Made by a program: the position numbers and the translations under genes. A DNA stretch of 64,000 nt from Mucilaginibacter glaciei (GTDB lineage: Bacteria > Bacteroidota > Bacteroidia > Sphingobacteriales > Sphingobacteriaceae). The notes under the pieces were generated by a model. The model made no database searches, had not been told where the DNA came from, and saw nothing but the letters and a program-made list of their open reading frames with translations. The stretch's first letter is position 1, and each line of letters starts with the position of its first letter. Below are positions 42,853-51,506 of the stretch, piece after piece. The stretch spans positions 428,372 to 492,371 of the forward strand of contig NZ_JACWMX010000005.1 of assembly GCF_014773245.1 (NCBI RefSeq). The letters run 5' to 3'.

Positions 42853-43746
42853 TTAAATTTTAGATGACGCGTAGTTGATAAAGTTCATCGTCAACCCATA
42901 GTCTTCGGTACCCTTTCTACGGATGAAAAAGAAGTCGCGGGTGATCTTTAAGCCCTCGATGGGTACCTCTACCAGGTCGCCCTCGTTAAGCTCGCGGATA
43001 ATGGACGGTTTAGGCATAAAACCCAGGCATTGGTCGGCCAGCAGAAAATTCTTCAAAGCTTCGGTACCACCCAGGCGGATCTTCACCGACAAGTCTGCCG
43101 GTTTGATGTTTAAGGCAGATAGGGCCCTTAACAAAGAGGTTAAGGTTCCGGATCCCCGCTCACGCACAGCCAGCGGCGTTTTAACAAACTGTTTCAGGGT
43201 TAGCGATTTGCCCGCCAGCGGACTTTTTGCCGAGCATACCGGGATCACCTCGTCGCTCATGAAGGGTTTATAGCTAACGGTGGTCAGTTTACTATCCGCT
43301 TCTATGATACCCAGGTCTACTTCGTGGTTGAGCAGTGCGTTCAGGATATACTCGGAATTGCGGTTAACCAGTTGCACACCCACGCTGGCGTACTCGCGTT
43401 GAAAGCCGGACAGGATGGAAGGCAGAATATATAGCGCAATAGTCGTGCTCGCTCCCAAACGTAAATGCCCTGCCGCGTTAGATGCATTGCTGAGAATAGA
43501 CAAATCGTAATCTAACTTGCGTTCTATTTCGGTAGCCTGTAAAAGGTATTCGTTGAGCTTACTGCCTGCCTCGGTAAGCAGGATGCTGTTGCCCTTGCGC
43601 TCAAACAGTGCCACTTTGTACTGATCTTCTAACGCCTTCACATGTTTACTGATGGCAGGCTGGGTTACAAACAACACCTGCGCCGCCTTGCTGAAACTTA
43701 AGTTAGCAGCAACTTCCATAAAAACACGGTGAGCGAAAGAGATCAT
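42853..43746 (-). CDS. LysR-family transcriptional regulator
   Basis: 297 residues. N-terminal winged HTH (LSFSKAAQVLFVTQPAISKHVKALEDQYKVALFERKG) and a C-terminal periplasmic-binding-like effector domain (~90-295, HLRLGASTTIALYILPSIL). It resembles the CysB/CbbR-like subgroup with a LGASTTI start of the effector domain. The target is probably nearby or the DJ-1-like gene 71 bp downstream on the same strand; no ligand can be named. Confidence 0.93.
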   Translation of the reverse strand: MISFAHRVFMEVAANLSFSKAAQVLFVTQPAISKHVKALEDQYKVALFERKGNSILLTEAGSKLNEYLLQATEIERKLDYDLSILSNASNAAGHLRLGASTTIALYILPSILSGFQREYASVGVQLVNRNSEYILNALLNHEVDLGIIEADSKLTTVSYKPFMSDEVIPVCSAKSPLAGKSLTLKQFVKTPLAVRERGSGTLTSLLRALSALNIKPADLSVKIRLGGTEALKNFLLADQCLGFMPKPSIIRELNEGDLVEVPIEGLKITRDFFFIRRKGTEDYGLTMNFINYASSKI

Positions 43747-43752
43747 AATTGG

Positions 43753-44724
43753 CTATCGGAGATTGGAGTGAGTAGAATTCTTATTTTCGCAACGCTTTTT
43801 GATAACTTCTAATATCATTTCATTAAAGTCATCCATAATATAGTCAGCCCACCATTTTCCATAAAAGTTCAAATTTGAGGTTATTCTGTATCTACATGTG
43901 AGCTTAATAACATTTTCATGATTATTAATGGGTAAAATTTCATAGCTGCCATTTGTTACATCAAAGTAACGGCCGCCAATCATAACATGTTCGTCCAACG
44001 TTGTTGGTGGGATGGAGTTTGAGTCAACAATAATATTATACTTAAAACCTACGCCCTCTTCCCATCCACTTATCCTTTCCTGAAATTTAATGCCTTTCTC
44101 CCAAGTTATGCTTCTCGTGGCACCAATGCCATTTCTATTTAGTTCGCCGTTCAGTGGTTTAGGGATACCAATTAGATGAATAAAATGTGTTTCGATCTCT
44201 TCTTTTTTGATGTTCCTGACGTTTTTGATGTTAGTCCAAATAACATTGCGGTTTGCTTTAACTTTAATCGTTGTTGTTACCGTATTAAACTGATTACTGG
44301 CAGGAATGAAACCTTCGATAAAAATTAATATTAACGGCAGAAGTAAAGAACTGTAAAGAGGCGTTTTTTTGTCGCTGAATTTAAGTTTATAAAGACGTGA
44401 TATGAATGCGCCTAACGTGCCCAATACCATGAATGGTCCTATGATTATTATGAGACAAATAGCTCCTTCAAAACCACATAAAATAGCTACAACACAAAAA
44501 GTAATTGTACTAAACCACGGTAAAAGAATAATTGTATAATAAGACTTTAATTGCTCGCGAGTTGTAAATACGACAGGGATTACACCAAGAATTATTGGAA
44601 GTATAAATACGTAAGAAATGGATACATAGCTATTAACTGTTTTAATTAATACAAGCGCCATCAAGTCATATGCACAGGCAGCAATTAAACCAATAAAAAA
44701 AATCAAAAGTCGATTTAATTTCAT
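43753..44724 (-). CDS. Membrane protein with C-terminal SRPBCC-like domain
   Basis: 323 residues: about four to five N-terminal membrane helices (1-145) and a soluble domain (~155-315) that looks like a START/SRPBCC ligand-binding fold (VTTTIKVKANRNVIWTNIKNVRNI, GIGATRSITWEKGIKFQERISGWEEG, GGRYFDVTNGSYEILPI). Lower GC and simpler composition than the neighbours. Function unknown; it may bind a hydrophobic molecule at the membrane. It lies 6 bp upstream of the LysR gene on the same strand. Confidence 0.8.
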   Translation of the reverse strand: MKLNRLLIFFIGLIAACAYDLMALVLIKTVNSYVSISYVFILPIILGVIPVVFTTREQLKSYYTIILLPWFSTITFCVVAILCGFEGAICLIIIIGPFMVLGTLGAFISRLYKLKFSDKKTPLYSSLLLPLILIFIEGFIPASNQFNTVTTTIKVKANRNVIWTNIKNVRNIKKEEIETHFIHLIGIPKPLNGELNRNGIGATRSITWEKGIKFQERISGWEEGVGFKYNIIVDSNSIPPTTLDEHVMIGGRYFDVTNGSYEILPINNHENVIKLTCRYRITSNLNFYGKWWADYIMDDFNEMILEVIKKRCENKNSTHSNLR

Positions 44725-44737
44725 TTGTTGAATATAT

Positions 44738-44770
44738 AAAAAGCCCTGCAGTTTTCACTACAAGGCTTTT
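44738..44770 (-). terminator. Terminator after asd
   Basis: AAAAGCC (44739-44745) pairs with GGCTTTT (44764-44770), the stem being extended inward with two mismatches (TG/CA, AG/CT). T-run on the minus strand. Confidence 0.75.
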
Positions 44771-44789
44771 AAAATCACCAATCTCTAAA

Positions 44790-45797
44790 CTACGCCTCTA
44801 CAGCCTGCCCTATTAAATGCTTCTCCACCAGATACTCAGCGATCTGAATGGCATTAGTTGCGGCACCTTTACGCAGGTTATCGGCAACTATCCAGCAGTT
44901 CAGGGTTTTTTCCTGGCTTTCGTCACGGCGAAGGCGGCCTATAAAAACTTCATCCTTATCGTGCGCGTCAAGCGGCATCGGGTATTTCAGGTTAGCTACA
45001 TCGTCAACCACTATAATACCGGGCGAGTTCTCTAACAAGCTACGTACTTCGGCCAGGTCAAACTCATGCAAAAACTCAATATTAACCGACTCCGAGTGGC
45101 CGCCCATTACCGGGATGCGCACGGTGGTGGCGGTAACTTTAATGCTATCGTCGCCCATGATCTTGTTGGTTTCCTTCACCATCTTCATTTCCTCTTTGGT
45201 GTAACCGTTCTCGGTAAATACATCAATATGCGGTAATACGTTCAGGTCGATGGTGTATGGGTATGCTTTTGGCCCGTCGATGCCTTTGCGCTCGTTCATC
45301 AGCTGGTCAACAGCCTTAACACCCGTGCCGGTAACCGATTGGTAGGTGGATACTACCACGCGTTTTATTTTATATTTATCGTGAAGGGGCTTCAAGGCCA
45401 CTACCATTTGTATGGTTGAGCAATTTGGGTTAGCGATGATCTTATCTTCAGCAGTCAAAACATCGGCATTTACTTCGGGCACTACCAGTTTTTTGGTAGG
45501 GTCCATACGCCAGGCCGACGAATTATCAATTACAGTTGTACCTGCTGCGGCAAATAAAGGGGCCTGCTCTAAAGACGCGCTTCCGCCTGCGCTAAACAGG
45601 GCTACATCGGGTTTCATACTAATCGCATCGGCAACAGAAACCACCTTATACTGCTTACCCTTATAAGTAATTTCTTTACCAATACTTTTTTCGGAAGCTA
45701 CGGGGATTAATTCTGTAACCGGGAAGTTGCGTTCTGCCAGAACCTGCAACATTTTAGTGCCTACCAAACCGGTAGCACCAACAACTGCGACTTTCAT
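44790..45797 (-). CDS. asd: Aspartate-semialdehyde dehydrogenase
   Basis: 335 residues from ATG 45797 (MKVAVVGATGLVGTKMLQVL), preferred over an upstream in-frame extension. Catalytic Cys in NPNCSTIQMVVALKPLH (~128); later GGHSESVNIEF with the conserved His. It makes aspartate semialdehyde for lysine, threonine, methionine and diaminopimelate synthesis. Single gene, own terminator. Confidence 0.96.
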   Translation of the reverse strand: MKVAVVGATGLVGTKMLQVLAERNFPVTELIPVASEKSIGKEITYKGKQYKVVSVADAISMKPDVALFSAGGSASLEQAPLFAAAGTTVIDNSSAWRMDPTKKLVVPEVNADVLTAEDKIIANPNCSTIQMVVALKPLHDKYKIKRVVVSTYQSVTGTGVKAVDQLMNERKGIDGPKAYPYTIDLNVLPHIDVFTENGYTKEEMKMVKETNKIMGDDSIKVTATTVRIPVMGGHSESVNIEFLHEFDLAEVRSLLENSPGIIVVDDVANLKYPMPLDAHDKDEVFIGRLRRDESQEKTLNCWIVADNLRKGAATNAIQIAEYLVEKHLIGQAVEA

Positions 45798-45885
45798 TTT
45801 ATTAATTGTTTTGTGAATAAACTCCAAATATGCAATTTTTTTGCGGAATGACGACTGCTTTAGTCTGGTAAATAATGTCTGGACT

Positions 45886-46611
45886 TCATCTATCGGGAAA
45901 GCATTGCGGACCTACGGCGCCTCCTCCATATTCCAGTACGATATTTCCCCCGAAAAAAATATTCGAACATCCATTGTTATATTCCTTAATTTGTGTGCTT
46001 GTTAAGTCCTTGTTGAATATCAAATAAGAGTACTTTCCCAAACCGCTCCTTGCAAATCCTATTTCGGTTACTGCCCTGTTTCCAATGGAAATACAATGCG
46101 CATCAATCAGAAGTTTTTTGATCTTCTTCAAGGTTTCATAATCCCAACCTACGAGTTTAAGCATCTCGTTTAGTTTTGTAGAATTATAAGTTAGGTTCCA
46201 GTCTTGCATTGATACTTTATTTGCCTTACTCTGGATATCTAAATCTATACTTTCAGGCGTTGTGACCAATTTATCGGCCGGTTTAAACTCAACGAATATT
46301 ATAAAGCCTTTCGGGGTCAATTTAGCGTATTCAGTTTTTAACAGATCGATGGAATGATAATTTGATTTAATATTTTCAATCAATTGCTTTTTGCTGCTTC
46401 GTGGCATTGAAAACATCATTAATAAAAACTCTTTTGTTTGTTCGTTTCCTGATTTGTAATGCGTTAGAAATTCTTCTTTTTTATTTTTAGGCAAGTCTTT
46501 CACAATTGCTTGGGCAAGCGAATCTTTATTTATGGCTTTGTTGAATTGCTGGCCCGACGCGGTTGAAATAGCTGTCGCAATATATACCAGCAGCAAAACG
46601 AGGTACTTCAT
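45886..46611 (-). CDS. Secreted protein of unknown function
   Basis: 241 residues with a signal peptide (MKYLVLLLVYIATAISTASGQ). The mature part has helical KNKKEEFLTHYKSGNEQTKEFLLMMFS and LDLDIQSKA regions and ends with a glycine-rich segment (FFGGNIVLEYGGGAVGPQCFP). Two cysteines near the C-terminus and one near the middle. No family recognised. AT-rich relative to neighbours, stands alone between asd and tdh. Confidence 0.7.
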   Translation of the reverse strand: MKYLVLLLVYIATAISTASGQQFNKAINKDSLAQAIVKDLPKNKKEEFLTHYKSGNEQTKEFLLMMFSMPRSSKKQLIENIKSNYHSIDLLKTEYAKLTPKGFIIFVEFKPADKLVTTPESIDLDIQSKANKVSMQDWNLTYNSTKLNEMLKLVGWDYETLKKIKKLLIDAHCISIGNRAVTEIGFARSGLGKYSYLIFNKDLTSTQIKEYNNGCSNIFFGGNIVLEYGGGAVGPQCFPDR

Positions 46612-46730
46612 AATTAACTAAATTTATAGCTATAAGATTAAGTATTTATTTTGCCAATATTGTAAGCAATATGCAAAATCTGTGCGTCTGGTTAACTATA
46701 AATCACTTACAACGTTTTCGCCCAAATTTT

Positions 46731-46738
46731 TACCTTTG
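46731..46738 (+). promoter_or_regulatory. -7 element of the threonine dehydrogenase gene
   Basis: TACCTTTG, identical to the rRNA promoter -7 boxes, 19 bp before the ATG. No TTG at the expected spacing. Confidence 0.5.
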
Positions 46739-46757
46739 TACCCAAACCTGTGATTGA

Positions 46758-47708
46758 ATGAGCGAAAAGATTTTAGTTATTGGCGCCAATGGGCAAATTG
46801 GTACCGAACTGGTAACGGCGTTGAGGAACATCCACGGCGCCGAAAACGTTGTAGCATCAGATATCAATAGCCCAAATTATGCTATCCGCAACAGCGGGCC
46901 CTTTGAGTTTGCCAACGTGCTGGATAAGGATAACCTGCATCATTTATTTGATAAGCACGGCCCAACACAAGTTTATTTACTGGCCGCCATGCTATCTGCC
47001 GTGGGCGAACAAAAACCTAAAATGGCCTGGGATTTAAACATGACCGGCCTTCTGCACGTGCTCGATTTTGCCGTAGAGTTTAAAACCGCCAAAGTTTTCT
47101 GGCCAAGCTCTATAGCTGTTTTCGGCCCGCATTCGCCACAGTATGATACCCCGCAATATTGCGTAATGGACCCTAACACGGTGTATGGTTTCAGCAAGCT
47201 GGCCGGCGAGCGCTGGTGCGAATATTACCACGCTAAATATGGTGTGGATGTACGCAGCATCCGTTACCCCGGCCTGATAGGCTGGCGCGCTAACCCCGGA
47301 GGCGGCACTACAGATTACGCGGTGCACATTTTCCACGAGGCGTTAAAGAATGGTAAATACCAAAGCTTCCTTTCTGCAGAAACCGCCTTGCCGATGATGT
47401 ATATGGATGATGCTATTCGAGCTACCATCACTTTGATGGATGCACCCGCAGAGCGCCTGACCATCCGCTCGAGTTATAACCTGGCGGGCATCAGCTTTAC
47501 GCCAACACAACTGGCAGAGCAGATCAAACAAACCCTGCCCGATTTCGAGATCAGCTATTCGGATAATGATCCACGACAAGCCATTGCCGATAGTTGGCCA
47601 AAATCAATAGACGATAGTCAGGCGCAACAAGATTGGGGCTGGCAAATAGAATATGATCTGGCTAAGATGACAGATGATATGTTAACCAATTTAAAGAACA
47701 CCTTGTAA
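46758..47708 (+). CDS. L-threonine 3-dehydrogenase, SDR type
   Basis: 316 residues, extended short-chain dehydrogenase: ILVIGANGQIGTELV at the start, WPSSIAVFGPHSP, catalytic YGFSKLAGERW, RSIRYPGLIGWRANPGGGTTDYAV and ALPMMYMDDAIRATI. This combination marks the epimerase-like threonine dehydrogenase found in Bacteroidota, which oxidises threonine to 2-amino-3-ketobutyrate with NAD. A general UDP-sugar epimerase is less likely because of the PGGGTTDYA motif. Confidence 0.88.
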   Translation: MSEKILVIGANGQIGTELVTALRNIHGAENVVASDINSPNYAIRNSGPFEFANVLDKDNLHHLFDKHGPTQVYLLAAMLSAVGEQKPKMAWDLNMTGLLHVLDFAVEFKTAKVFWPSSIAVFGPHSPQYDTPQYCVMDPNTVYGFSKLAGERWCEYYHAKYGVDVRSIRYPGLIGWRANPGGGTTDYAVHIFHEALKNGKYQSFLSAETALPMMYMDDAIRATITLMDAPAERLTIRSSYNLAGISFTPTQLAEQIKQTLPDFEISYSDNDPRQAIADSWPKSIDDSQAQQDWGWQIEYDLAKMTDDMLTNLKNTL

Positions 47709-47764
47709 CATAAACTAATTATATTTGACCATGGGCCATAGACCATGGTTCATCGACAAAAAAT

Positions 47765-48490
47765 ATGGGAAGAGCATTTGAATTCCGCAAAGAGAGAAAG
47801 TTTAAGCGCTGGGCCAAAATGGCCGTTCAGTTTACACGTTTAGGAAAAGAAATTGTAATGGCGGTTAAGGCCGGCGGCGGCGACCCTAACTCCAACTCGC
47901 GCCTGCGCACGGCTATACAAAACTCGAAAGCCGTTAACATGCCAAAGGATAGGGTGGAAGCCGCAATTAAGCGCGCTACCAGCCGCGATGAAAAGGATTA
48001 CGAAGAAATTGTATATGAAGGTTATGCGCAGCATGGGGTAGCCATATTGGTAGAAACTGCTACCGATAACCTAAACCGTACCGTTGCCAACGTGCGCAGC
48101 TATTTTACCAAATATGGCGGTACTTTGGGTAAAACAGGTTCGCTTGACTTTATCTTTAGCCGTAAATCGGTATTTACGTTTGACCCCGGCGACCGCGACC
48201 TGGAAGAACTGGAGTTTGAACTGATAGATGCCGGTTTGGAAGACCTTTTTGTGGATACCGACGAGGAGGGTAACGAAATTGCGGTACTGCATACCGCTTA
48301 CGAAGATTTTGGCAAGATGCAGAAGATGCTCGAAGAGTTAGGCATCGAAACTAAAACCGCCAAACTGGAACGTGTAGGGCAATCGTTTACTTCGGTTACC
48401 GAAGAGCAAGCTGCCGATGTGTTGAAGATCATTGACCGGTTAGAGGAAGATGACGATGTGCAAGCAGTGTACCATAATATGGCGGAGTAA
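47765..48490 (+). CDS. yebC: YebC/PmpR-family protein
   Basis: 241 residues with the family start MGRAFEFRKERKFKRWAKMAVQFTRLGKEIVMAVKAGGGDPNSN and the three-domain layout, including YEGYAQHGVAILVETATDNLNRTVANVR and an acidic C-terminal domain (DEEGNEI, RLEEDDDVQAVYHN). Family members bind DNA or help ribosomes through difficult peptides; which applies here is open. Single gene followed by a palindromic repeat. Confidence 0.95.
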   Translation: MGRAFEFRKERKFKRWAKMAVQFTRLGKEIVMAVKAGGGDPNSNSRLRTAIQNSKAVNMPKDRVEAAIKRATSRDEKDYEEIVYEGYAQHGVAILVETATDNLNRTVANVRSYFTKYGGTLGKTGSLDFIFSRKSVFTFDPGDRDLEELEFELIDAGLEDLFVDTDEEGNEIAVLHTAYEDFGKMQKMLEELGIETKTAKLERVGQSFTSVTEEQAADVLKIIDRLEEDDDVQAVYHNMAE

Positions 48491-48536
48491 TTTGATTTCG
48501 GATTTCGGACGTTCGATTTCGGATTTAATATCATCG

Positions 48537-48622
48537 TGTCATTGCGAGGAACGTAGCGACGTGGCAATCTCTTTGCCAATTTACGTTCGACTGGATTGCC
48601 ACGCTATCGTTCGCAAGGACAT
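48537..48622. repeat. Palindromic intergenic repeat, copy 2
   Basis: It starts TGTCATTGCGAGG and ends TTCGCAAGGACAT; inner arms GTGGCAATCT and GGATTGCCAC. It shares CGTAGCGACGTGGCAATCT with the copy at 8968. It follows the yebC stop. Confidence 0.8.
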
Positions 48623-48660
48623 AGTTTTGATTTTTGATTTTTAACTTTTGAATTAATCAC

Positions 48661-48876
48661 ATGCCATTATTTTCATCACGTAAGGAAGAGAAAAAAGTTA
48701 AGGTAACATTTGCCAACGGTTTGCTTTTTGTTGAGAAGCCCGATGGCAAGCAACAGGCTTTTCCGCTGGAATGGTTCCCCAAATTGCTAAACGCTACCGA
48801 CGAGGAGCGTGAGGACTGGAAGCAAACAGATAAAGGCATCAGGTTTGATAGCCTGGATACACATGTTGATTTTTAA
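48661..48876 (+). CDS. DUF2442-like small protein
   Basis: 71 residues. The region VKVTFANGLLFVEKPDGKQQAFPLEWFPKLLNATDEEREDWKQ matches the DUF2442 pattern (FPL-x-WFPRLLNAT and a Trp-rich follow-up). Known members are small, of unknown role. Alone between yebC and the repeat-rich protein; no toxin-antitoxin partner is recognised. Confidence 0.8.
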   Translation: MPLFSSRKEEKKVKVTFANGLLFVEKPDGKQQAFPLEWFPKLLNATDEEREDWKQTDKGIRFDSLDTHVDF

Positions 48877-48897
48877 TGAGAATTAAGAAGTAAAAAT

Positions 48898-48958
48898 CAA
48901 GAAACAAGAAGTAAGACAGCAAGGCGTTAGTCTTTACTCTTGCTTCTTATCTCTTATA
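48898..48958. repeat. Imperfect palindrome before the repeat-protein gene
   Basis: AAGAAACAAGAAGTAAGAC on the left and GTCTTTACTCTTGCTTCTT on the right are near-complementary (about 15 of 19 positions). Similar A/G-rich palindromes occur between genes elsewhere in this window. Confidence 0.4.
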
Positions 48959-48970
48959 TCTTTTGTGACT

Positions 48971-49915
48971 ATGACTTTTGAAGAGTTTTTTAAAAAGAAG
49001 AGGATAGACCTGGTTGCTTTGCGAAGCAGAGAGCCCGGCCTGTACTCGGAATTTGAAAAGCACTTTAACCAAATGGGCGAAAAGAGTTTCGACCACACCA
49101 AAAAATACTGGTTCAATAAGCTAAGGTTGCTCTATCACCTGGCACCTGAACTGAAGCCCGAAAAGGTTCACATAGAAAATCAACTGGCTGAACAAACTAT
49201 CACCGAATCTTTATTAGAAGAAAAAATAGCCGCGCCATCGGTAGGGTTCAAACCGCGTTTTAAGGCGGGGGTTGCAAAGGTTGACGAGGTTAAAGAAGTT
49301 TCCGAATCAGAACAGGCACCACCAAAACCTGCCGGCTTTACATCAAGGTTTAAGGCAGGTGTTACCAAACCTAAACCTGTTGATGAAGTTAAAGAGGTTG
49401 AAGAAGCTGCCGGATCAGAACAGGCATCCCCAAAACCTGCCGGGTTTATACCCAGGTTTAAGGCCGGAGTTACCAAGCCGAAACCTGTTGATGAAGCTAA
49501 AGAAGTTGAAGAGATTAAAAAGGTTGAAGAAGCTGCAGGATCAGAACAGTCAACCCCCAAACCTGCGGGCTTTACACCAAGGTTTAAAGCAGGGATAACA
49601 AAGACTGCCCCTGTTGCAGTTGACACACCAACAGCTGATAGTGAAACCGTAAATACAGAAACGGAAAGCCCCGTTGAAGCTGCGCCTAAACCCACAGGCT
49701 TTAAGCCGAGGTTTAATATGAAAATGGTTGCGCCGAAACCTACAGAATACTTGACAGCGGGACAAACCGAAGATACACCTGCCGAACCTGTGGACAAAGA
49801 GCAAACTCCTGAAGAAGATAAGCCTGCGGAGGTATCTGCCGCGAAACCGGCTGGATTTAAACCACGCTTCAATGCGAAGATGATGAAGCCTAAACCGCCC
49901 GAAGAAGAAAAATAA
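48971..49915 (+). CDS. Disordered protein with six GF-x-x-RF repeats
   Basis: 314 residues from ATG 48971 (a GTG six bases upstream is in frame). An N-terminal helical domain (1-~85, TFEEFFKKKRIDLVALRSREPGLYSEFEKHF) is followed by a long acidic, Pro/Lys/Glu-rich tail with six short motifs of the type GF(K/T/I)(P/S)RF(K/N), at about residues 92, 122, 158, 200, 243 and 295. The linkers grow by about 6 residues each time for the first three gaps. No signal peptide. The motifs look like repeated short binding peptides; the partner is unknown. The next gene (49940) may be co-transcribed. Confidence 0.85.
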   Translation: MTFEEFFKKKRIDLVALRSREPGLYSEFEKHFNQMGEKSFDHTKKYWFNKLRLLYHLAPELKPEKVHIENQLAEQTITESLLEEKIAAPSVGFKPRFKAGVAKVDEVKEVSESEQAPPKPAGFTSRFKAGVTKPKPVDEVKEVEEAAGSEQASPKPAGFIPRFKAGVTKPKPVDEAKEVEEIKKVEEAAGSEQSTPKPAGFTPRFKAGITKTAPVAVDTPTADSETVNTETESPVEAAPKPTGFKPRFNMKMVAPKPTEYLTAGQTEDTPAEPVDKEQTPEEDKPAEVSAAKPAGFKPRFNAKMMKPKPPEEEK

Positions 49916-49939
49916 AATCCACACTTAGTACTGAATAAT

Positions 49940-50341
49940 ATGGATCCCGAAGAGCTGCTGCAAGAAAAAGGCGGAGAAAAAGATAAACCGAAAAAGGATA
50001 GTCCGCTGGTAAGTTTAGAGCGCGACCTGAAATTCTTTAATGATTCGATACGTGAGGTTGCTACCGATATTCTGATGGAAGGCATCTCGACGCAGCCGAT
50101 ATTTGTAGCCCATCAGCATGAGTTAAAAATAGGCGAGCTGATTCTTGACCGTGCCGAGCTCAACACCGACTGGAGCATCCATGCATCAACGCTGGACGAG
50201 TTTGTAGAACGCGGCATTATCAAAGCCGAATTGAAAGACCGCTTCATCAACACCTATAAAAACCCTAACGAGTTTATGTGCGTGTTTGTGGTAACCCCAG
50301 AGGGCGCTAATTTTGTTTTTTATCCGTATGTGAAAAGTTAA
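49940..50341 (+). CDS. Conserved protein of unknown function
   Basis: 133 residues with a charged N-terminus (LLQEKGGEKDKPKKDS) and a compact domain: REVATDILMEGISTQPIFVAHQHELKIGELILDRAELNTDW, then NEFMCVFVVTPEGANFVFYPYVKS. No known motif. It starts 24 bp after the repeat protein and could share its transcript; a physical link to that protein is only a guess. Confidence 0.75.
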   Translation: MDPEELLQEKGGEKDKPKKDSPLVSLERDLKFFNDSIREVATDILMEGISTQPIFVAHQHELKIGELILDRAELNTDWSIHASTLDEFVERGIIKAELKDRFINTYKNPNEFMCVFVVTPEGANFVFYPYVKS

Positions 50342-50387
50342 GTTGTAAAAACCATCTGCTATATTTACACATCAAATATTTCCAACC

Positions 50388-50897
50388 ATGCCTGATAAAA
50401 AGATCCTCATATTAAACAGTACGCAAATACAGCAAAAGATAGATCGGATTGCTTACCAGATCCTGGAAGATAATTTTGATGAGACCGAGATATTGATTGC
50501 GGGGATTTTGCCGCGTGGTAACCACATTGCTCAAAGGTTAAAGACTGTGCTGGATAGAATAGCTCCATTTACTAGTAAGCTGCTGGTTATCGAACTAAAA
50601 AAAGATAGCACAAGCCTTGATGCACAGATCAATTTTGATATTGAGGAATGCAGTAATAAAGTGATCGTACTGGTGGATGATGTATTAAATAGCGGTAAAA
50701 CCCTGGCTTATGGTTTCGGCGTGTTTTTGGATGTTCCTTTAAAAAAACTCCGTACAGTGGTACTGGTAGACCGCAACCATAAAAACTTCCCGGTGACTAC
50801 AGATTTTGCCGGTGTAGCCTTATCCACAGTTATTAAAGAACATGTTGATGTGGTAATAGGCGTAGAAGGCGAAGAGGATGCTGTTTATTTGAGGTAG
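50388..50897 (+). CDS. Phosphoribosyltransferase-fold protein (PyrR-like)
   Basis: 169 residues. The PRPP-binding motif VIVLVDDVLNSGKTLAYG (~100-117) is intact, with an upstream AGILPRGNHIAQRL hood region. Length and motif fit the type I PRTase family, near PyrR or adenine/hypoxanthine PRTases. The exact base substrate cannot be read. A third palindromic repeat lies just after the stop. Confidence 0.85.
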   Translation: MPDKKILILNSTQIQQKIDRIAYQILEDNFDETEILIAGILPRGNHIAQRLKTVLDRIAPFTSKLLVIELKKDSTSLDAQINFDIEECSNKVIVLVDDVLNSGKTLAYGFGVFLDVPLKKLRTVVLVDRNHKNFPVTTDFAGVALSTVIKEHVDVVIGVEGEEDAVYLR

Positions 50898-50908
50898 GTC
50901 TTTCTCAG

Positions 50909-50991
50909 TGTTTTGCGAGGAGTGTAGCGAAGAGCGACTTCAGCATGCCCGCTTATTCTGTGAGATTGCCGCGCTATCGCTCGCAATGACA
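50909..50991. repeat. Palindromic intergenic repeat, copy 3
   Basis: The right half (TGAGATTGCCGCGCTATCGCTCGCAATGACA) is well conserved; the left half (TTTTGCGAGGAGTGTAGCGA) is degenerate. It lies between the convergent PRTase and aroK genes. Confidence 0.7.
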
Positions 50992-50999
50992 TTGCGTTT

Positions 51000-51506
51000 T
51001 TAAATAGCCCCCACCACTTCCTTTAACCCATCTACACTCATACTCATACCATCTACATGGTGTGTTGCCTTTAAATAAAAACCTTCGCGTTCGGCTAATT
51101 TATGTTCGATGAATTCAGCCAAGTCGTCGCCCTTTTTGCCTTGCAGCACGGGGCGTGGCGTTTTGGCGTTTTCTAAGCGATGCGCAAGTGCTTTTGGTGA
51201 TAGCTGAATGTAAAGCGTTTGCCCGTGACTGGTCATCCAGTCCATATTATCAAAAAAGCAGGGCAGGCCCCCGCCGGTCGATACTACCGTGTTTTCGGGA
51301 TAGTCGGTGGTCTTCAGAATCTCTGATTCCAGCAGGCGGAACTTTTCTTCGCCATGAGTAGCAAAATATTCGGCAACAGTTGTACCTACCTGTGCTTCCA
51401 GTTTGTGATCCAGGTCAATAAAGGTAAAATCCAAACCAGCTGCCAGTTTGCGGCCCCAGGAGGTTTTGCCACAACCCATAAATCCTACTAAAAATATCAG
51501 GCTCAT
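51000..51506 (-). CDS. aroK: Shikimate kinase
   Basis: 168 residues. Walker A GFMGCGKTSWGRKLA (~7-21), DLDHKLEAQ (shikimate-binding Asp), FRLLESEIL and the lid region TPRPVLQGKKGDD. It phosphorylates shikimate in aromatic amino acid synthesis. It overlaps the upstream DoxX-like gene by 4 bp (same strand) and is the last gene of a three-gene operon. Confidence 0.95.
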   Translation of the reverse strand: MSLIFLVGFMGCGKTSWGRKLAAGLDFTFIDLDHKLEAQVGTTVAEYFATHGEEKFRLLESEILKTTDYPENTVVSTGGGLPCFFDNMDWMTSHGQTLYIQLSPKALAHRLENAKTPRPVLQGKKGDDLAEFIEHKLAEREGFYLKATHHVDGMSMSVDGLKEVVGAI

